Positions 9,325 to 23,800 of a stretch of DNA of 64,000 nt are shown one piece after another (the stretch's first letter is position 1; each line of letters begins with the position of its first letter). The stretch is from positions 310,001 to 374,000 of the forward strand of contig OZ176056.1 of assembly GCA_964247055.1 (NCBI GenBank), in the 5' to 3' direction. Under the pieces are notes generated by a model. It worked only from the letters and a program-made list of their open reading frames with translations. It ran no database searches and was not told the origin of the DNA. A program made the position numbers and the translations under genes. Source of the stretch: Paragordius varius. Lineage: Eukaryota; Nematomorpha.

Positions 9325-12232
9325 AGACTCTTTCATATCCGATTTTTACAACGATACTTTAAAAATTAATATATAAAACTAGTCGCATCAATACTCAAGT
9401 TAAACTTTGTCCTTAAAAATCGGATATTGATCACCGGTGAACAAAATTATTTTTTATACATTCTCTTAGTAAGACTACATCAAAATATAGAAATAGTTTG
9501 ACAAACTCTTTCATATCCGATTTTTACAACGATACTTTAAAAATTAATGTATAAAACTAGTCGTATCAATACTCAAGTTAAACTTTGTCCTTAAAAATCG
9601 GATATTGGTCACCGGTGAACAAAATTATTTTTTTTACATTCTCTTAGTAAGACTACATCAAAATATAGAAATAGTTTGACAAACTCTTTCATATCCGATT
9701 TTTACAACGATACTTTAAAAATTAATGTATAAAACTAGTCGTATCAATACTCAAGTTAAACTTTGTCCTTAAAAATCGGATATTGGTCACCGGTGAACAA
9801 AATTATTTTTTTTACATTCTCTTAGTAAAACTACATCAAAATATAGAAATAGTTTGACAAACTCTTTCATATCCGATTTTTACAACGATACTTTAAAAAT
9901 TAATGTATTAAACTAGTCGCATCAATACTCAAGTTAAACTTTGTCCTTAAAAATCGGATATTGGTCACCGGTGAACAAAATTATTTTTTATACATTCTCT
10001 TATCAAGACTACATCAAAATATAGAGATAGTTTGACAAACTCTTTCATATCCGATTTTTACAACGATACTTTAACAATTATGGTATTAAACCAGTCGCAT
10101 TAATACTCAAGTTAAATTTTGTCCTTAAAAATCGGATATTGGTCACCGGTGAACAAAACTATTTTTTATACATTCTCTTAGTAAGACTACATCAAAATAT
10201 AGAGATAATTGGACAAACTCTTTCATATCCGATTTTTACAACGATACTTTAAAAATTATGCTATTAAACCAGTCGCATCAATACTCAAGTTAAACTTTGT
10301 CCTTAAAAATCGGATATTGGTCACCGGTGAACAAAATTATTTTTTATACTCTTAGTAAGACTACATCAAAATATAGAGATAGTTTGGCAAACTCTTTCAT
10401 ATCCGATTTTTACAACGATACTTTAAAAATTAATGTATAAAACTAGTCGCAGCAATACTCAAGTTAAACTTTGTCCTTAAAAATCGAATATTACACCGGT
10501 GAACAAAATTATTTTTTTTACATTCTCTTAGTAAGACTACATCAAAATATAGAGATAGTTTGACAAACTCTTTCATATCCGATTTTTACAACGATACTTT
10601 AAAAATTAATGTGTTAAACTAGTCGCATCAATACTCAATTTAAACTTTGTCCTTAAAACTCGGATATTGGTCACCGGTGAACAAAATTATTTTTTATACA
10701 TTCTCTTAGTAAGACTACATGAAAATATAGAGATAGTTTGACAAACTCTTTCATATCCGATTTTTACAACGATACTTTTATAAAATTATGGTATTAACCC
10801 AGTCGAATCAATACTCAAGTTAAACTTTGTCCTTAAAAATCGGATATTGGTCACCGGTGAACAAAATTATTTTTTATACTCTTAGTAAGACTACATCAAA
10901 ATATAGAGATAGTTTGACAAACTCTTTCATATCCTATTTTTACAACGATACTTTAAAAATTAATGTATAAAACTAGTCGCATCAATACTCAAGCTAAACA
11001 TTGTCCTTAAAAATCGGATATTGGTCACCGGTGAACAAAACTATTTTTTATACATTCTCTTAGTAAGACTACATCAAAATATAGAGATAGTTTGACAAAC
11101 TCTTTCATATCCGATTTTTACAACGATACTTTAATAATTAATGTATAAAACTAGTCGTATCAATAAATCGCATGAATACTCAAGTTAAACTTTGTCCTTA
11201 AAAATCGGATATTGGTCACCGGTGAACAAAATTATTTTTTATACATTCTCTTAGTAGGACTACATTAAAATATAGAGATAGTTTGGCAAACTCTTTCATA
11301 TCCGATTTTTACAACAATACTTTAAAAATTAATGTATAAAACTAGTCGCATCAATACTCAAGTTAAACTTTGTCCTTAAAAATCGAATATTGGTCACCGG
11401 TGAACAAAATTATTTTTTATACATTCTCTTAGTAAGACTACATCAAAATATAGAGATAGTTTGACAAACTCTTTCATATCCGATTTTTACAACGATACTT
11501 TAAAAATTAATGTGTTAAACTAATCGCATCAATACTCAATTTAAACTTTGTCCTTAAAAATCGGATATTGGTCACCGGTGAACAAAATTATTTTTTATAC
11601 ATTCTCTTAGTAAGACTACATCAAAATATAGAGATAGTCTTACAAACTCTTTCATATCCGATTTTTACAACGATACTTTAAAAATTAATGTATTAAACTA
11701 GTTGCTTCAATACTCAAGTTAAACTTTGTCCTTAAAAATCGGATATTGGTCACCGGTGAACAAAATAATTTTTTATACATTCTCCTAGTAAGACTACATC
11801 AAAATAGAGATAGTTTGACAAACTCTTTCATATCCGATTTTTACAACGATACTTTTTTAAAATTATGGTATTAAACCAGTCGCATCAATACTCAAGTTAA
11901 ACTTTGTCCTTAAAAATCGGATATTGTTCACCGGTGAACAAAAATATTTTTTATACTCTTAGTAAGACTACATCAAAATATAGAGAGAGTTTGACAAACT
12001 CTTTCATATCCGATTTTTACAACGATACTTTAAAAATTATGGTATTAAACCAGTCGCATCAATACTCAAGTTAAACTTTGTCCTTAAAAATCGGATATTA
12101 GTCACCGGTGAACAAAATTATTTTATATACATTCTCTTAGTAAGACTACATCAAAATATAGAAATAGTTTGACAAACTCTTTCATATCCGATTTTTACAA
12201 CGATACTTTAAAAATTAATGTATAAAACTAGT
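8945..12232 (+). repeat. About 18-monomer higher-order repeat, copy 1
   Basis: This tract matches about 12,888-15,999. The offset is 3,943 bp on the left part (gtattaaaaaag at 9,002 and 12,945) and 3,767 bp on the right part (cttttataaaatt at 10,774 and 14,541; tagtcttacaaac at 11,634 and 15,401; the 18-bp palindrome at 11,924 and 15,691). The 176-bp change equals the attacaccgg monomer, which is missing from the second copy. The match ends where gtagtatcaataaatcg here meets gtcgcatcaatactc at 12,232/15,999. Confidence 0.82.
11924..11941. repeat. Perfect 18-bp palindrome variant (7 sites in the window)
   Basis: In this monomer type the common ttggtcaccggtgaacaa has become ttgttcaccggtgaacaa, a perfect 18-bp palindrome. 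It occurs at 11,924, 15,691, 18,013, 24,441, 48,783, 53,086 and 59,514. All seven monomers are short forms with gaacaaaaatatttttt and tatactcttag. Their spacing follows the known duplications (3,767, 6,428, 35,073 and 36,859 bp), so they descend from one or two ancestral copies and were not created independently. Confidence 0.88.
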
Positions 12233-12887
12233 AGTATCAATAAATCGCATCAATACTCAAGTTAAACTTTGTCCTTAAAAATCGGATATTGGTCACCGGT
12301 GAACCAAAGTATTTTTTATACATTCTCTTAGTAGGACTACATCAAAATATAGAGATAATTTGGCAAACTCTTTCATATCCGATTTTTACAACGATACTTT
12401 AAAAATTAATGTATAAAACTAGTCGCATCAATACTCAAGTTAAACTTTGTCCTTAAAAATCGAATATTGGTCACCGGTGAACAAAATTATTTTTTATACA
12501 TTCTCTTAGTAAGACTACATCAAAATATAGAGATAGTTTGACAAACTCTTTCATATCCGATTTTTACAACGATACTTTAAAAATTAATGTGTTAAACTAG
12601 TCGCATCAATACTCAATTTAAACTTTGTCCTTAAAAATCGGATATTGGTCACCGGTGAACAAAATTATTTTTTATACATTCTCTTAGTAAGACTACATCA
12701 AAATATAGAGATAGTTTTACAAACTCTTTCATATCCGATTTTTACAACGATACTTTAAAAATTAATGTATAAAACTAGTCGCATCAATACTCAAGTTAAA
12801 CTTTGTCCTTAAAAATCGAATATTGCTCACCGGTGAACAAAATTATTTTTTATACATTCTCTTAGTAAGACTACATCAAAATATAGA

Positions 12888-15800
12888 GATAGTTTGACAA
12901 ACTCTTTCATATCCGATTTTTACAACGATACTTTAAAAATTAATGTATTAAAAAAGTCGCATTAATACTCAAGTTAAACTTTGTCCTTAAAAATCGGATA
13001 TTGGTCACCGGTGAACAAAATTATTTTTTATACATTCTCTTAGCAAGACTACATCAAAATATAGAGATAGTTTGACAAACTCTTTCATATCCGATTTTTA
13101 CAACGATACTTTAAAAATTAATGTATAAAACTAGTCGTATCAATAAATCGCATCAATACTCAAGTTAAACTTTGTCCTTAAAAATCGGATATTGGTCACC
13201 GGTGAACAAAATTATTTTATATACATTCTCTTAGTAGGACTACATCAAAATATAGAGATAGTTTGGCAGACTCTTTCATATCCGATTTTTACAACGATAC
13301 TTTAAAAATTAATATATAAAACTAGTCGCATCAATACTCAAGTTAAACTTTGTCCTTAAAAATCGGATATTGATCACCGGTGAACAAAATTATTTTTTAT
13401 ACATTCTCTTAGTAAGACTACATCAAAATATAGAAATAGTTTGACAAACTCTTTCATATCCGATTTTTACAACGATACTTTAAAAATTAATGTATAAAAC
13501 TAGTCGTATCAATACTCAAGTTAAACTTTGTCCTTAAAAATCGGATATTGGTCACCGGTGAACAAAATTATTTTTTTAACATTCTCTTAGTAAGACTACA
13601 TCAAAATATAGAAATAGTTTGACAAACTCTTTCATATCCGATTTTTACAACGATACTTTAAAAATTAATGTATAAAACTAGTCGTATCAATACTCAAGTT
13701 AAACTTTGTCCTTAAAAATCGGATATTGGTCACCGGTGAACAAAATTATTTTTTTTACATTCTCTTAGTAAAACTACATCAAAATATAGAAATAGTTTGA
13801 CAAACTCTTTCATATCCGATTTTTACAACGATACTTTAAAAATTAATGTATTAAACTAGTCGCATCAATACTCAAGTTAAACTTTGTCCTTAAAAATCGG
13901 ATATTGGTCACCGGTGAACAAAATTATTTTTTATACATTCTCTTATCAAGACTACATCAAAATATAGAGATAGTTTGACAAACTCTTTCATATCCGATTT
14001 TTACAACGATACTTTAACAATTATGGTATTAAACCAGTCGCATTAATACTCAAGTTAAATTTTGTCCTTAAAAATCGGATATTGGTCACCGGTGAACAAA
14101 ACTATTTTTTATACATTCTCTTAGTAAGACTACATCAAAATATAGAGATAATTGGACAAACTCTTTCATATCCGATTTTTACAACGATACTTTAAAAATT
14201 ATGCTATTAAACCAGTCGCATCAATACTCAAGTTAAACTTTGTCCTTAAAAATCGGATATTGGTCACCGGTGAACAAAATTATTTTTTATACTCTTAGTA
14301 AGACTACATCAAAATATAGAGATAGTTTGGCAAACTCTTTCATATCCGATTTTTACAACGATACTTTAAAAATTAATGTATAAAACTAGTCGCAGCAATA
14401 CTCAAGTTAAACTTTGTCCTTAAAAATCGGATATTGGTCACCGGTGAACAAAATTATTTTTTATACATTCTCTTAGTAAGACTACATGAAAATATAGAGA
14501 TAGTTTGACAAACTCTTTCATATCCGATTTTTACAGCGATACTTTTATAAAATTATGGTATTAACCCAGTCGAATCAATACTCAAGTTAAACTTTGTCCT
14601 TAAAAATCGGATATTGGTCACCGGTGAACAAAATTATTTTTTATACTCTTAGTAAGACTACATCAAAATATAGAGATAGTTTGACAAACTCTTTCATATC
14701 CTATTTTTACAACGATACTTTAAAAATTAATGTATAAAACTAGTCGCATCAATACTCAAGCTAAACATTGTCCTTAAAAATCGGATATTGGTCACCGGTG
14801 AACAAAACTATTTTTTATACATTCTCTTAGTAAGACTACATCAAAATATAGAGATAGTTTGACAAACTCTTTCATATCCGATTTTTACAACGATACTTTA
14901 ATAATTAATGTATAAAACTAGTCGTATCAATAAATCGCATGAATACTCAAGTTAAACTTTGTCCTTAAAAATCGGATATTGGTCACCGGTGAACAAAATT
15001 ATTTTTTATACATTCTCTTAGTAGGACTACATTAAAATATAGAGATAGTTTGGCAAACTCTTTCATATCCGATTTTTACAACAATACTTTAAAAATTAAT
15101 GTATAAAACTAGTCGCATCAATACTCAAGTTAAACTTTGTCCTTAAAAATCGAATATTGGTCACCGGTGAACAAAATTATTTTTTATACATTCTCTTAGT
15201 AAGACTACATCAAAATATAGAGATAGTTTGACAAACTCTTTCATATCCGAGTTTTACAACGATACTTTAAAAATTAATGTGTTAAACTAATCGCATCAAT
15301 ACTCAATTTAAACTTTGTCCTTAAAAATCGGATATTGGTCACCGGTGAACAAAATTATTTTTTATACATTCTCTTAGTAAGACTACATCAAAATATAGAG
15401 ATAGTCTTACAAACTCTTTCATATCCGATTTTTACAACGATACTTTAAAAATTAATGTATTAAACTAGTTGCTTCAATACTCAAGTTAAACTTTGTCCTT
15501 AAAAATCGGATATTGGTCACCGGTGAACAAAATAATTTTTTATACATTCTCCTAGTAAGACTACATCAAAATAGAGATAGTTTGACAAACTCTTTCATAT
15601 CCGATTTTTACAACGATACTTTTTTAAAATTATGGTATTAAACCAGTCGCATCAATACTCAAGTTAAACTTTGTCCTTAAAAATCGGATATTGTTCACCG
15701 GTGAACAAAAATATTTTTTATACTCTTAGTAAGACTACATCAAAATATAGAGAGAGTTTGACAAACTCTTTCATATCCGATTTTTACAACGATACTTTAA

Positions 15801-15999
15801 AAATTATGGTATTAAACCAGTCGCATCAATACTCAAGTTAAACTTTGTCCTTAAAAATCGGATATTAGTCACCGGTGAACAAAATTATTTTATATACATT
15901 CTCTTAGTAAGACTACATCAAAATATAGAAATAGTTTGACAAACTCTTTCATATCCGATTTTTACAACGATACTTTAAAAATTAATGTATAAAACTAGT
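12888..15999 (+). repeat. About 18-monomer higher-order repeat, copy 2 (one monomer lost)
   Basis: Second copy of 8,945-12,232, with cassette order preserved but lacking the attacaccgg monomer near 14,420. There the cagcaatactc half of that monomer is joined to the right half of the catgaaaatatag monomer. Loss of exactly one repeat unit, leaving a hybrid monomer, is the expected product of unequal exchange in a tandem array. Confidence 0.8.
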
Positions 16000-17083
16000 C
16001 GCATCAATACTCAAGCTAAACATTGTCCTTAAAAATCGGATATTGGTCACCGGTGAACAAAACTATTTTTTATACATTCTCTTAGTAAGACTACATCAAA
16101 ATATAGAGATAGTTTGACAAACTCTTTCATATCCGATTTTTACAACGATACTTTAAAAATTAATGTATAAAACTAGTCGCATCAATACTCAAGTTAAACT
16201 TTGTCCTTAAAAATCGAATATTGGTCACCGGTGAACAAAATTATTTTTTATACATTCTCTTAGTAAGACTACATCAAAATATAGAGATAGTTTGACAAAC
16301 TCTTTCATATCCGATTTTTACAACGATACTTTAAAAATTAATGTGTTAAACTAGTCGCATCAATACTCAATTTAAACTTTGTCCTTAAAAATCGGATATT
16401 GGTCACCGGTGAACAAAATTATTTTTTATACATTCTCTTAGTAAGACTACATCAAAATATAGAGATAGTTTTACAAACTCTTTCATATCCGATTTTTACA
16501 ACGATACTTTAAAAATTAATGTATTAAACTAGTCGCATCAATACTCAAGTTAAACTTTGTCCTTAAAAATCGGATATTGGTCACCGGTGAACAAAATATT
16601 TTATATACATTCTCTTAGTAAGACTACATCAAAATATAGAAATAGTTTGACAAACTCTTTCATATCCGATTTTTACAACGATACTTTAAAAATTAATGTA
16701 TAAAACTAGTCGCATCAATACTCAAGCTAAACATTGTCCTTAAAAATCGGAAATTGGTCACCGGTGAACAAAACTATTTTTTATACATTCTCTTAGTAAG
16801 ACTACATCAAAATATAGAGATTGTTTGACAAACTCTTTCATATCCGATTTTTACAACGATACTTTAAAAATTAATTTATAAAACTAGTCGTATCAATAAA
16901 TCGCATCAATACTCAAGTTAAACTTTGTCCTTAAAAATCGGATATTGGTCAACGGTGAACAAAATTATTTTTTATACATTCTCTTAGTAGGACTACATTA
17001 AAATATAGAGATAGTTTGGCAAACTCTTTGATATCCGATTTTTACAACAATACTTTAAAAATTAATGTATAAAACTAGTCGCA

Positions 17084-17830
17084 TCAATACTCAAGTTAAA
17101 CTTTGTCCTTAAAAATCGAATATTGGTCACCGGTGAACAAAATTATTTTTTATACATTCTCTTAGTAAGACTACATCAAAATATAGAGATAGTTTGACAA
17201 ACTCTTTCATATCCGATTTTTACAACGATACTTTAAAAATTAATGTGTTAAACTAGTCGCATCAATACTCAATTTAAACTTTGTCCTTAAAAATCGAATA
17301 TTGGTCACCGGTGAACAAAATTATTTTTTATACATTATCTTAGTAAGACTACATCAAAATATAGAGATAGTTTTACAAACTCTTTCATATCCGATTTTTA
17401 CAACGATACTTTAAAAATTAATGTATTAAACTAGTCGCTTCAATACTCAAGTTAAACTTTGTCCTTAAAAATCGAATATTGGTCACCGGTGAACAAAATT
17501 ATTTTTTATACATTCTCTTAGTAAGACTACATCAAAATATAGAGATAGTTTGACAAACTCTTTCATATCCGATTTTTACAACGATACTTTAAAAATTAAT
17601 GTGTTAAACTAGTCGCATCAATACTCAATTTAAACTTTGTCCTTAAAAATCGAATATTGGTCACCGGTGAACAAAATTATTTTTTATACATTATCTTAGT
17701 AAGACTACATCAAAATATAGAGATAGTTTTACAAACTCTTTCATATCCGATTTTTACAACGATACTTTAAAAATTAATGTATTAAACTAGTCGCTTCAAT
17801 ACTCAAGTTAAACTTTGTCCTTAAAAATCG
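17084..17830 (+). repeat. Perfect-looking dimer duplication, period 356 bp
   Basis: The segments 17,084-17,474 and 17,440-17,830 match at an offset of 356 bp, exactly two standard monomers, and share the rare variant cattatcttag at 17,333 and 17,689. The boundaries are gcatcaat versus gcttcaat (17,083/17,439) and gaatatt versus ggatatt (17,475/17,831). It sits directly left of the domain III long-range duplicate. Confidence 0.85.
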
Positions 17831-20800
17831 GATATTGGTCACCGGTGAACAAAATAATTTTTTATACATTCTCTTAGTAAGACTACATCAAAATAGAGAT
17901 AGTTTGACAAACTTTTTCATATCCGATTTTTACAACGATACTTTTTTAAAATTATGGTATTAAACCAGTCGCATCAATACTCAAGTTAAACTTTGTCCTT
18001 AAAAATCGGATATTGTTCACCGGTGAACAAAAATATTTTTTATACTCTTAGTAAGACTACATCAAAATATAGAGATAGTTTGACAAACTCTTTCATATTC
18101 GATTTTTACAACGATACTCTAAAAATTATGGTATTAAACCAGTCGCATCAATACTCAAGTTAAACTTTGTCCTTAAAAATCGGATATTAGTCACCGGTGA
18201 ACAAAATTATTTTATATACATTCTCTTAGTAAGACTACATCAAAATATAGAAATAGTTTGACAAACTCTTTCATATCCGATTTTTACAACGATACTTTAA
18301 AAATTAATGTATAAAACTAGTCGCATCAATACTCAAGCTAAACATTGTCCTTAAAAATCGGATATTGGTCACCGGTGAACAAAACTATTTTTTATACATT
18401 CTCTTAGTAAGACTACATCAAAATATAGAAATAGTTTGACAAACTCTTTCATATCCGATTTTTACAACGATACTTTAAAAATTAATGTATAAAACTAGTC
18501 GCATCAATACTCAAGTTAAACTTTGTCCTTAAAAATCGAATATTGGTCACCGGTGAACAAAATTATTTTTTATACATTCTCTTAGTAAGACTACATCAAA
18601 ATATAGAGATAGTTTGACAAACTCTTTCATATCCGATTTTTACAACGATACTTTAAAAATTAATGTGTTAAACTAGTCGCATCAATACTCAATTTAAACT
18701 TTGTCCTTAAAAATCGGATATTGGTCACCGGTGAACAAAATTATTTTTTATGCATTCTCTTAGTAAGACTACATCAAAATATAGAGATAGTTTTACAAAC
18801 TCTTTCATATCCGATTTTTACAACGATACTTTAAAAATTAATGTATTAAACTAGTCGCATCAATACTCAAGTTAAACTTTGTCCTTAAAAATCGGATATT
18901 GGTCACCGGTGAACAAAATTATTTTATATACATTCTCTTATTAAGACTACATCAAAATATAGAAATAGTTTGACAAACTCTTTCATATCCGATTTTTACA
19001 ACGATACTTTAAAAATTAATGTATAAAACTAGTCGCATCAATACTCAAGCTAAACATTGTCCTTAAAAATCGGAAATTGGTCACCGGTGAACAAAACTAT
19101 TTTTTATACATTCTCTTAGTAAGACTACATCAAAATATAGAGATAGTTTGACAAACTCTTTCATATCCGATTTTTACAACGATACTTTAAAAATTAATTT
19201 ATAAAACTAGTCGTATCAATAAATCGCCTCAATACTCAAGTTAAACTTTGTCCTTAAAAATCGGATATTGGTCACCGGTGAACAAAATTATTTTTTATAT
19301 ATTCTATTAGTAGGACTACATCAAAATATAGAGATAGTTTGGCAAACTCTTTTATATCCGATTTTTACAACGATACTTTAAAAATTAATGTATAAAACTA
19401 GTCGCATCAATACTCAAGTTAAACTTTGTCCTTAAAAATCGAATATTGGTCACCGGTGAACAAAATTATTTTTTATACATTCTCTTAGTAAGACTACATC
19501 AAAATATAGAGATAGTTTGACAAACTCTTTCATATCCGATTTTTACAACGATACTTTAAAAATTAATGTGTTAAACTAGTCGCATCAATACTCAATTTAA
19601 ACTTTGTCCTTAAAAATCGGATATTGGTCACCGGTGAACAAAATTATTTTATATACATTCTCTTAGTAAGACTACATCAAAATATAGAGATAGTTTTACA
19701 AACTCTTTCATATCCGATTTTTACAACGATACTTTGAAAATTAATGTATTAAACTAGTCGCATCAATACTCAAGTTAAACTTTGTCCTTAAAAATCGGAT
19801 ATTGGTCACCGGTGAACAAAATAATTTTTTATACATTCTCTTAGTAAGACTACATCAAAATATAGAAATAGTTTGACAAACTGTTTCATATCCGATTTTT
19901 ACAACGATACTTTAAAAATAAATGTATAAAACTAGTCGTTTCAATAAATCGCATCAATACTCAAGTTAAACTTTGTCCTTAAAAATCGGATATTGGTCAC
20001 CGGTGAACAAAATTATTTTTTATACATTCTCTTAGTAGGACTACATCAAAATACAGAGATAGTTTGGCAAACTCTTTCATATCCGATTTTTACAATGATA
20101 CTTTAAAAATTAATGTATAAAACTAGTCGCATCAATACTCAAGTTAAACTTTGTCCTTAAAAATCGGATATTGGTCACCGGTGAACAAAATTATTTTATA
20201 TACATTCTCTTAGTAAGACTACATCAAAATATAGAGATAGTTTGACAAACTCTTTCATATCCGATTTTTACAACGATACTTTAAAAATTAATGTATAAAA
20301 CTAGTCGCATCAATACTCAAGCTAAACATTGTCCTTAAAAATCGGATATTGGTCACCGGTGAACAAAACTATTTTTTATACATTCTCTTAGTAAGACTAC
20401 ATCAAAATATAGAGATAGTTTGACAAACTCTTTCATATCCGATTTTTACAACGATACTTTAAAAATTAATGTGTTAAACTAGTCGCATCAATACTCAATT
20501 TAAACTTTGTCCTTAAAAATCGGATATTGGTCATCGGTGAACAAAATTATTTTTTATACATTCTCTTAGTAAGATTACATCAAAATATAGAGATAGTTTT
20601 ACAAACTCTTTCATATCCGATTTTTACAACGATACTTTAAAAATTAATGTATTAAACTAGTCGCATCAATACTCAAGTTAAACTTTGTCCTTAAAAATCG
20701 GATATTGGTCACCGGTGAACAAAATAATTTTTTATACATTCTCTTAGTAAGACTACATCAAAATATAGAGATAGTTTGACAAACTCTTTCATATCCGATT

Positions 20801-23800
20801 TTCACAACGATATTTTTTTAAAATTATGGTATTAAACCAGTCGCATCAATACTCAAGTTAAACTTTGTCCTTAAAAATCGGATATTGGTCACCGGTGAAC
20901 AAAATTATTTTTTATACTCTTAGTAAGACTACATCAAAATATAGAGATAGTTTGACAAACTGTTTCATATCCGATTTTTACAACAATACTTTAAAAATTA
21001 TGGTATTAAACCAGTCGCATCAATACTCAAGTTAAACTTTGTCCTTAAAAATCGGATATTGGTCACCGGTGAACAAAATTATTTTATATACATTCTCTTA
21101 GTAAGACTACATCAAAATATAGAGATAGTTTGACAAACTCTTTCATATCCGATTTTTACAACGATACTTTAAAAATTAATGTATAAAACTAGTCGTATCA
21201 ATAAATCGCATCAATACTCAAGTTAAACTTTGTCCTTAAAAATCGGATATTGGTCACCGGTGAACAAAATTATTTTTTATACATTCTCTTAGTAGGACTA
21301 CATCAAAATATAGAGATAGTTTGGCAAACTCTTTCATATCCGATTTTTACAACGATACTTTAAAAATTAATGTATAAAACTAGTCGCATCAATACTCAAG
21401 CTAAACATTGTCCTTAAAAATCGAATATTGGCCACCGGTAAACAAAATTATTTTTTATACATTCTCTTAGTAAGACTACATCAAAATATAGAGATAGTTT
21501 GACAAACTCTTTCATATTCGATTTTTACAACGATACTTTAAAAATTAATGTGTTAAACTAGTCGCATCAATACTCAATTTAAACTTTGTCCTTAAAAATC
21601 GGATATTGGTCACCGGTGAACAAAATTATTTTTTATACATTCTCTTAGTAAGACTACATCAAAATATAGAGATAGTTTTACAAACTCTTTCATATCCGAT
21701 TTTCACAACGATACTTTAAAAATTAATGTTTTAAACTAGTCGCATCAATACTCAAGTTAAACTTTGTCCTTAAAAATCGGATATTGGTCACCGGTGAACA
21801 AAATAATTTTTTATACATTCTCTTAGTAAGACTACATCAAAATATAGAGATAGTTTGACAAACTCTTTCATATCCGATTTTTACAAGGATACTTTTTTTT
21901 AATTATGGTATTAAACCAGTCGCATCAATACTCAAGTTAAACTTTGTCCTTAAAAATCGGATATTGGTCACCGGTGAACAAAATTATTTTATATACATTC
22001 TCTTAGTAAGACTACATCAAAATATAGAGATAGTTTGACAAACTCTTTCATATCCGATTTTTACAACGATACTTTAAAAATTAATGTATAAAACTAGTCG
22101 CATCAATACTCAAGCTAAACATTGTCCTTAAAAATCGGATATTGGTCACCGGTGAACAAAACTATTTTTTATACATTCTCTTAGTAAGACTACATCAAAA
22201 TATAGAGATAGTTTGACAAACTCTTTCATATCCGATTTTTACAACGATACTTTACAATAAATCGCATCAATACTCAAGTTAAACTTTGTCCTTAAAAATC
22301 GGATATTGGTCACCGGTGAACAAAATTATTTTATATACATTCTCTTAGTATGACTACATCAAAATATAGAGATAGTTTGACAAACTCTTTCATATCCGAT
22401 TTTTACAACGATACTTTAAAAATTAATGTACAAAATTAGTCGCATCAATACTCAAGCTAAACATTGTCCTTAAAATCGGATATTGGTCACCGGTGAACAA
22501 AACTATTTTTATACATTCTCTTAGTAAGACTACATCAAAATATAGAGATAGTTTGACAAACTCTTTCATATCCGATTTTTACAACGATACTTTAAAAATT
22601 AATGTATAAAACTAGTCGTATCAATAAATCGCATCAATACTCAAGTTAAACTTTGTCCTTAAAAATCGGATATTGGTCACCGGTGAACAAAATTATTTTT
22701 TATACATTCTCTTAGTAGGACTACATCAAAATAGAGAGATAGTTTGGCAAACTCTTTCATATCCGATTTTTACAAGATACTTTAAAAATTAATGTATAAA
22801 ACTAGTCGCATCAATACTCAAGTTAAACTTTTTCCTTAAAAATCGAATATTGGTCACCGGTGAACAAAATTATTTTTTATACATTCTCTTAGTAAGACTA
22901 CATCAAAATATAGAGATAGTTTGACAAACTCTTTCATATCCGATTTTTACAACGATACTTTAAAAATTATGGTATTAAACCAGTTGCATCAATACTCAAG
23001 TTAAACTTTGTCCTTAAAAATCGGATATTGGTCACCGGTGAACAAAATTATTTTTTATACTCTTAGTAAGATTACATCAAAATATAGAGATAGTTTGACA
23101 AACTCTTTCATATCCGATTTTTACAACGATACTCTAAAAATTATGGTATTAAACCAGTCGCATCAATACTCAAATTAAACTTTGTCCTTAAAAATCGGAT
23201 ATTGGTCACCGGTGAACAAAATTATTTTATATACATTCTCTTAGTAAGACTACATCAAAATATAGAGATAGTTTGACAAACTCTTTCATATCCGATTTTT
23301 ACAAGGATACTTTTTTTTAATTATGGTATTAAACCAGTCGCATCAATACTCAAGTTAAACTTTGTCCTTAAAAATCGGATATTGGTCACCGATGAACAAA
23401 ATTATTTTTTATACTCTTAGTAAGACTACATCAAAATATAGAGATAGTTTGACAAACTCTTTCATATCCGATTTTTACAACGATACTTTAAAAATTAATG
23501 TATTAAACTAGTCGCTTCAATACTCAAGTTAAACTTTGTCCTTAAAAATCGGATATTGGTCACCGGTGAACAAAATAATTTTTTATACATTCTCTTAGTA
23601 AGACTACATCAAAATAGAGATAGTTTGACAAACTCTTTCATATCCGATTTTTACAACGATACTTTTTTAAAATTATGGTATTAAACCAGTCGCATCAATA
23701 CTCAAGTTAAACTTTGTCCTTAAAAATCGGATATTAGTCACCGGTGAACAAAATTATTTTATATACATTCTCTTAGTAAGACTACATCAAAATATAGAAA

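Larger units (their letters stand above)
3895..17796 (+). repeat. Array domain II (first copy)
   Basis: This domain is recognised by an ordered cassette of marked monomers: gtattaaaaaagtcgcatt; a long monomer with ttttatatacattc and ggcagactc or ggcaaactc; aatatataaaac with attgatcacc; one or more gtcgtatcaatactc copies with ttttttttacattc; tattaaac with cttatcaag; aacaattatgg with aaattttgtcc; atgctatt (174 bp); attacaccgg (176 bp); gtgttaaac with caatttaaac and aaaactcgg; and cttttataaaatt with acccagtcgaatc. The cassette recurs whole or partial across the domain. There are no genes or foreign insertions. Confidence 0.75.
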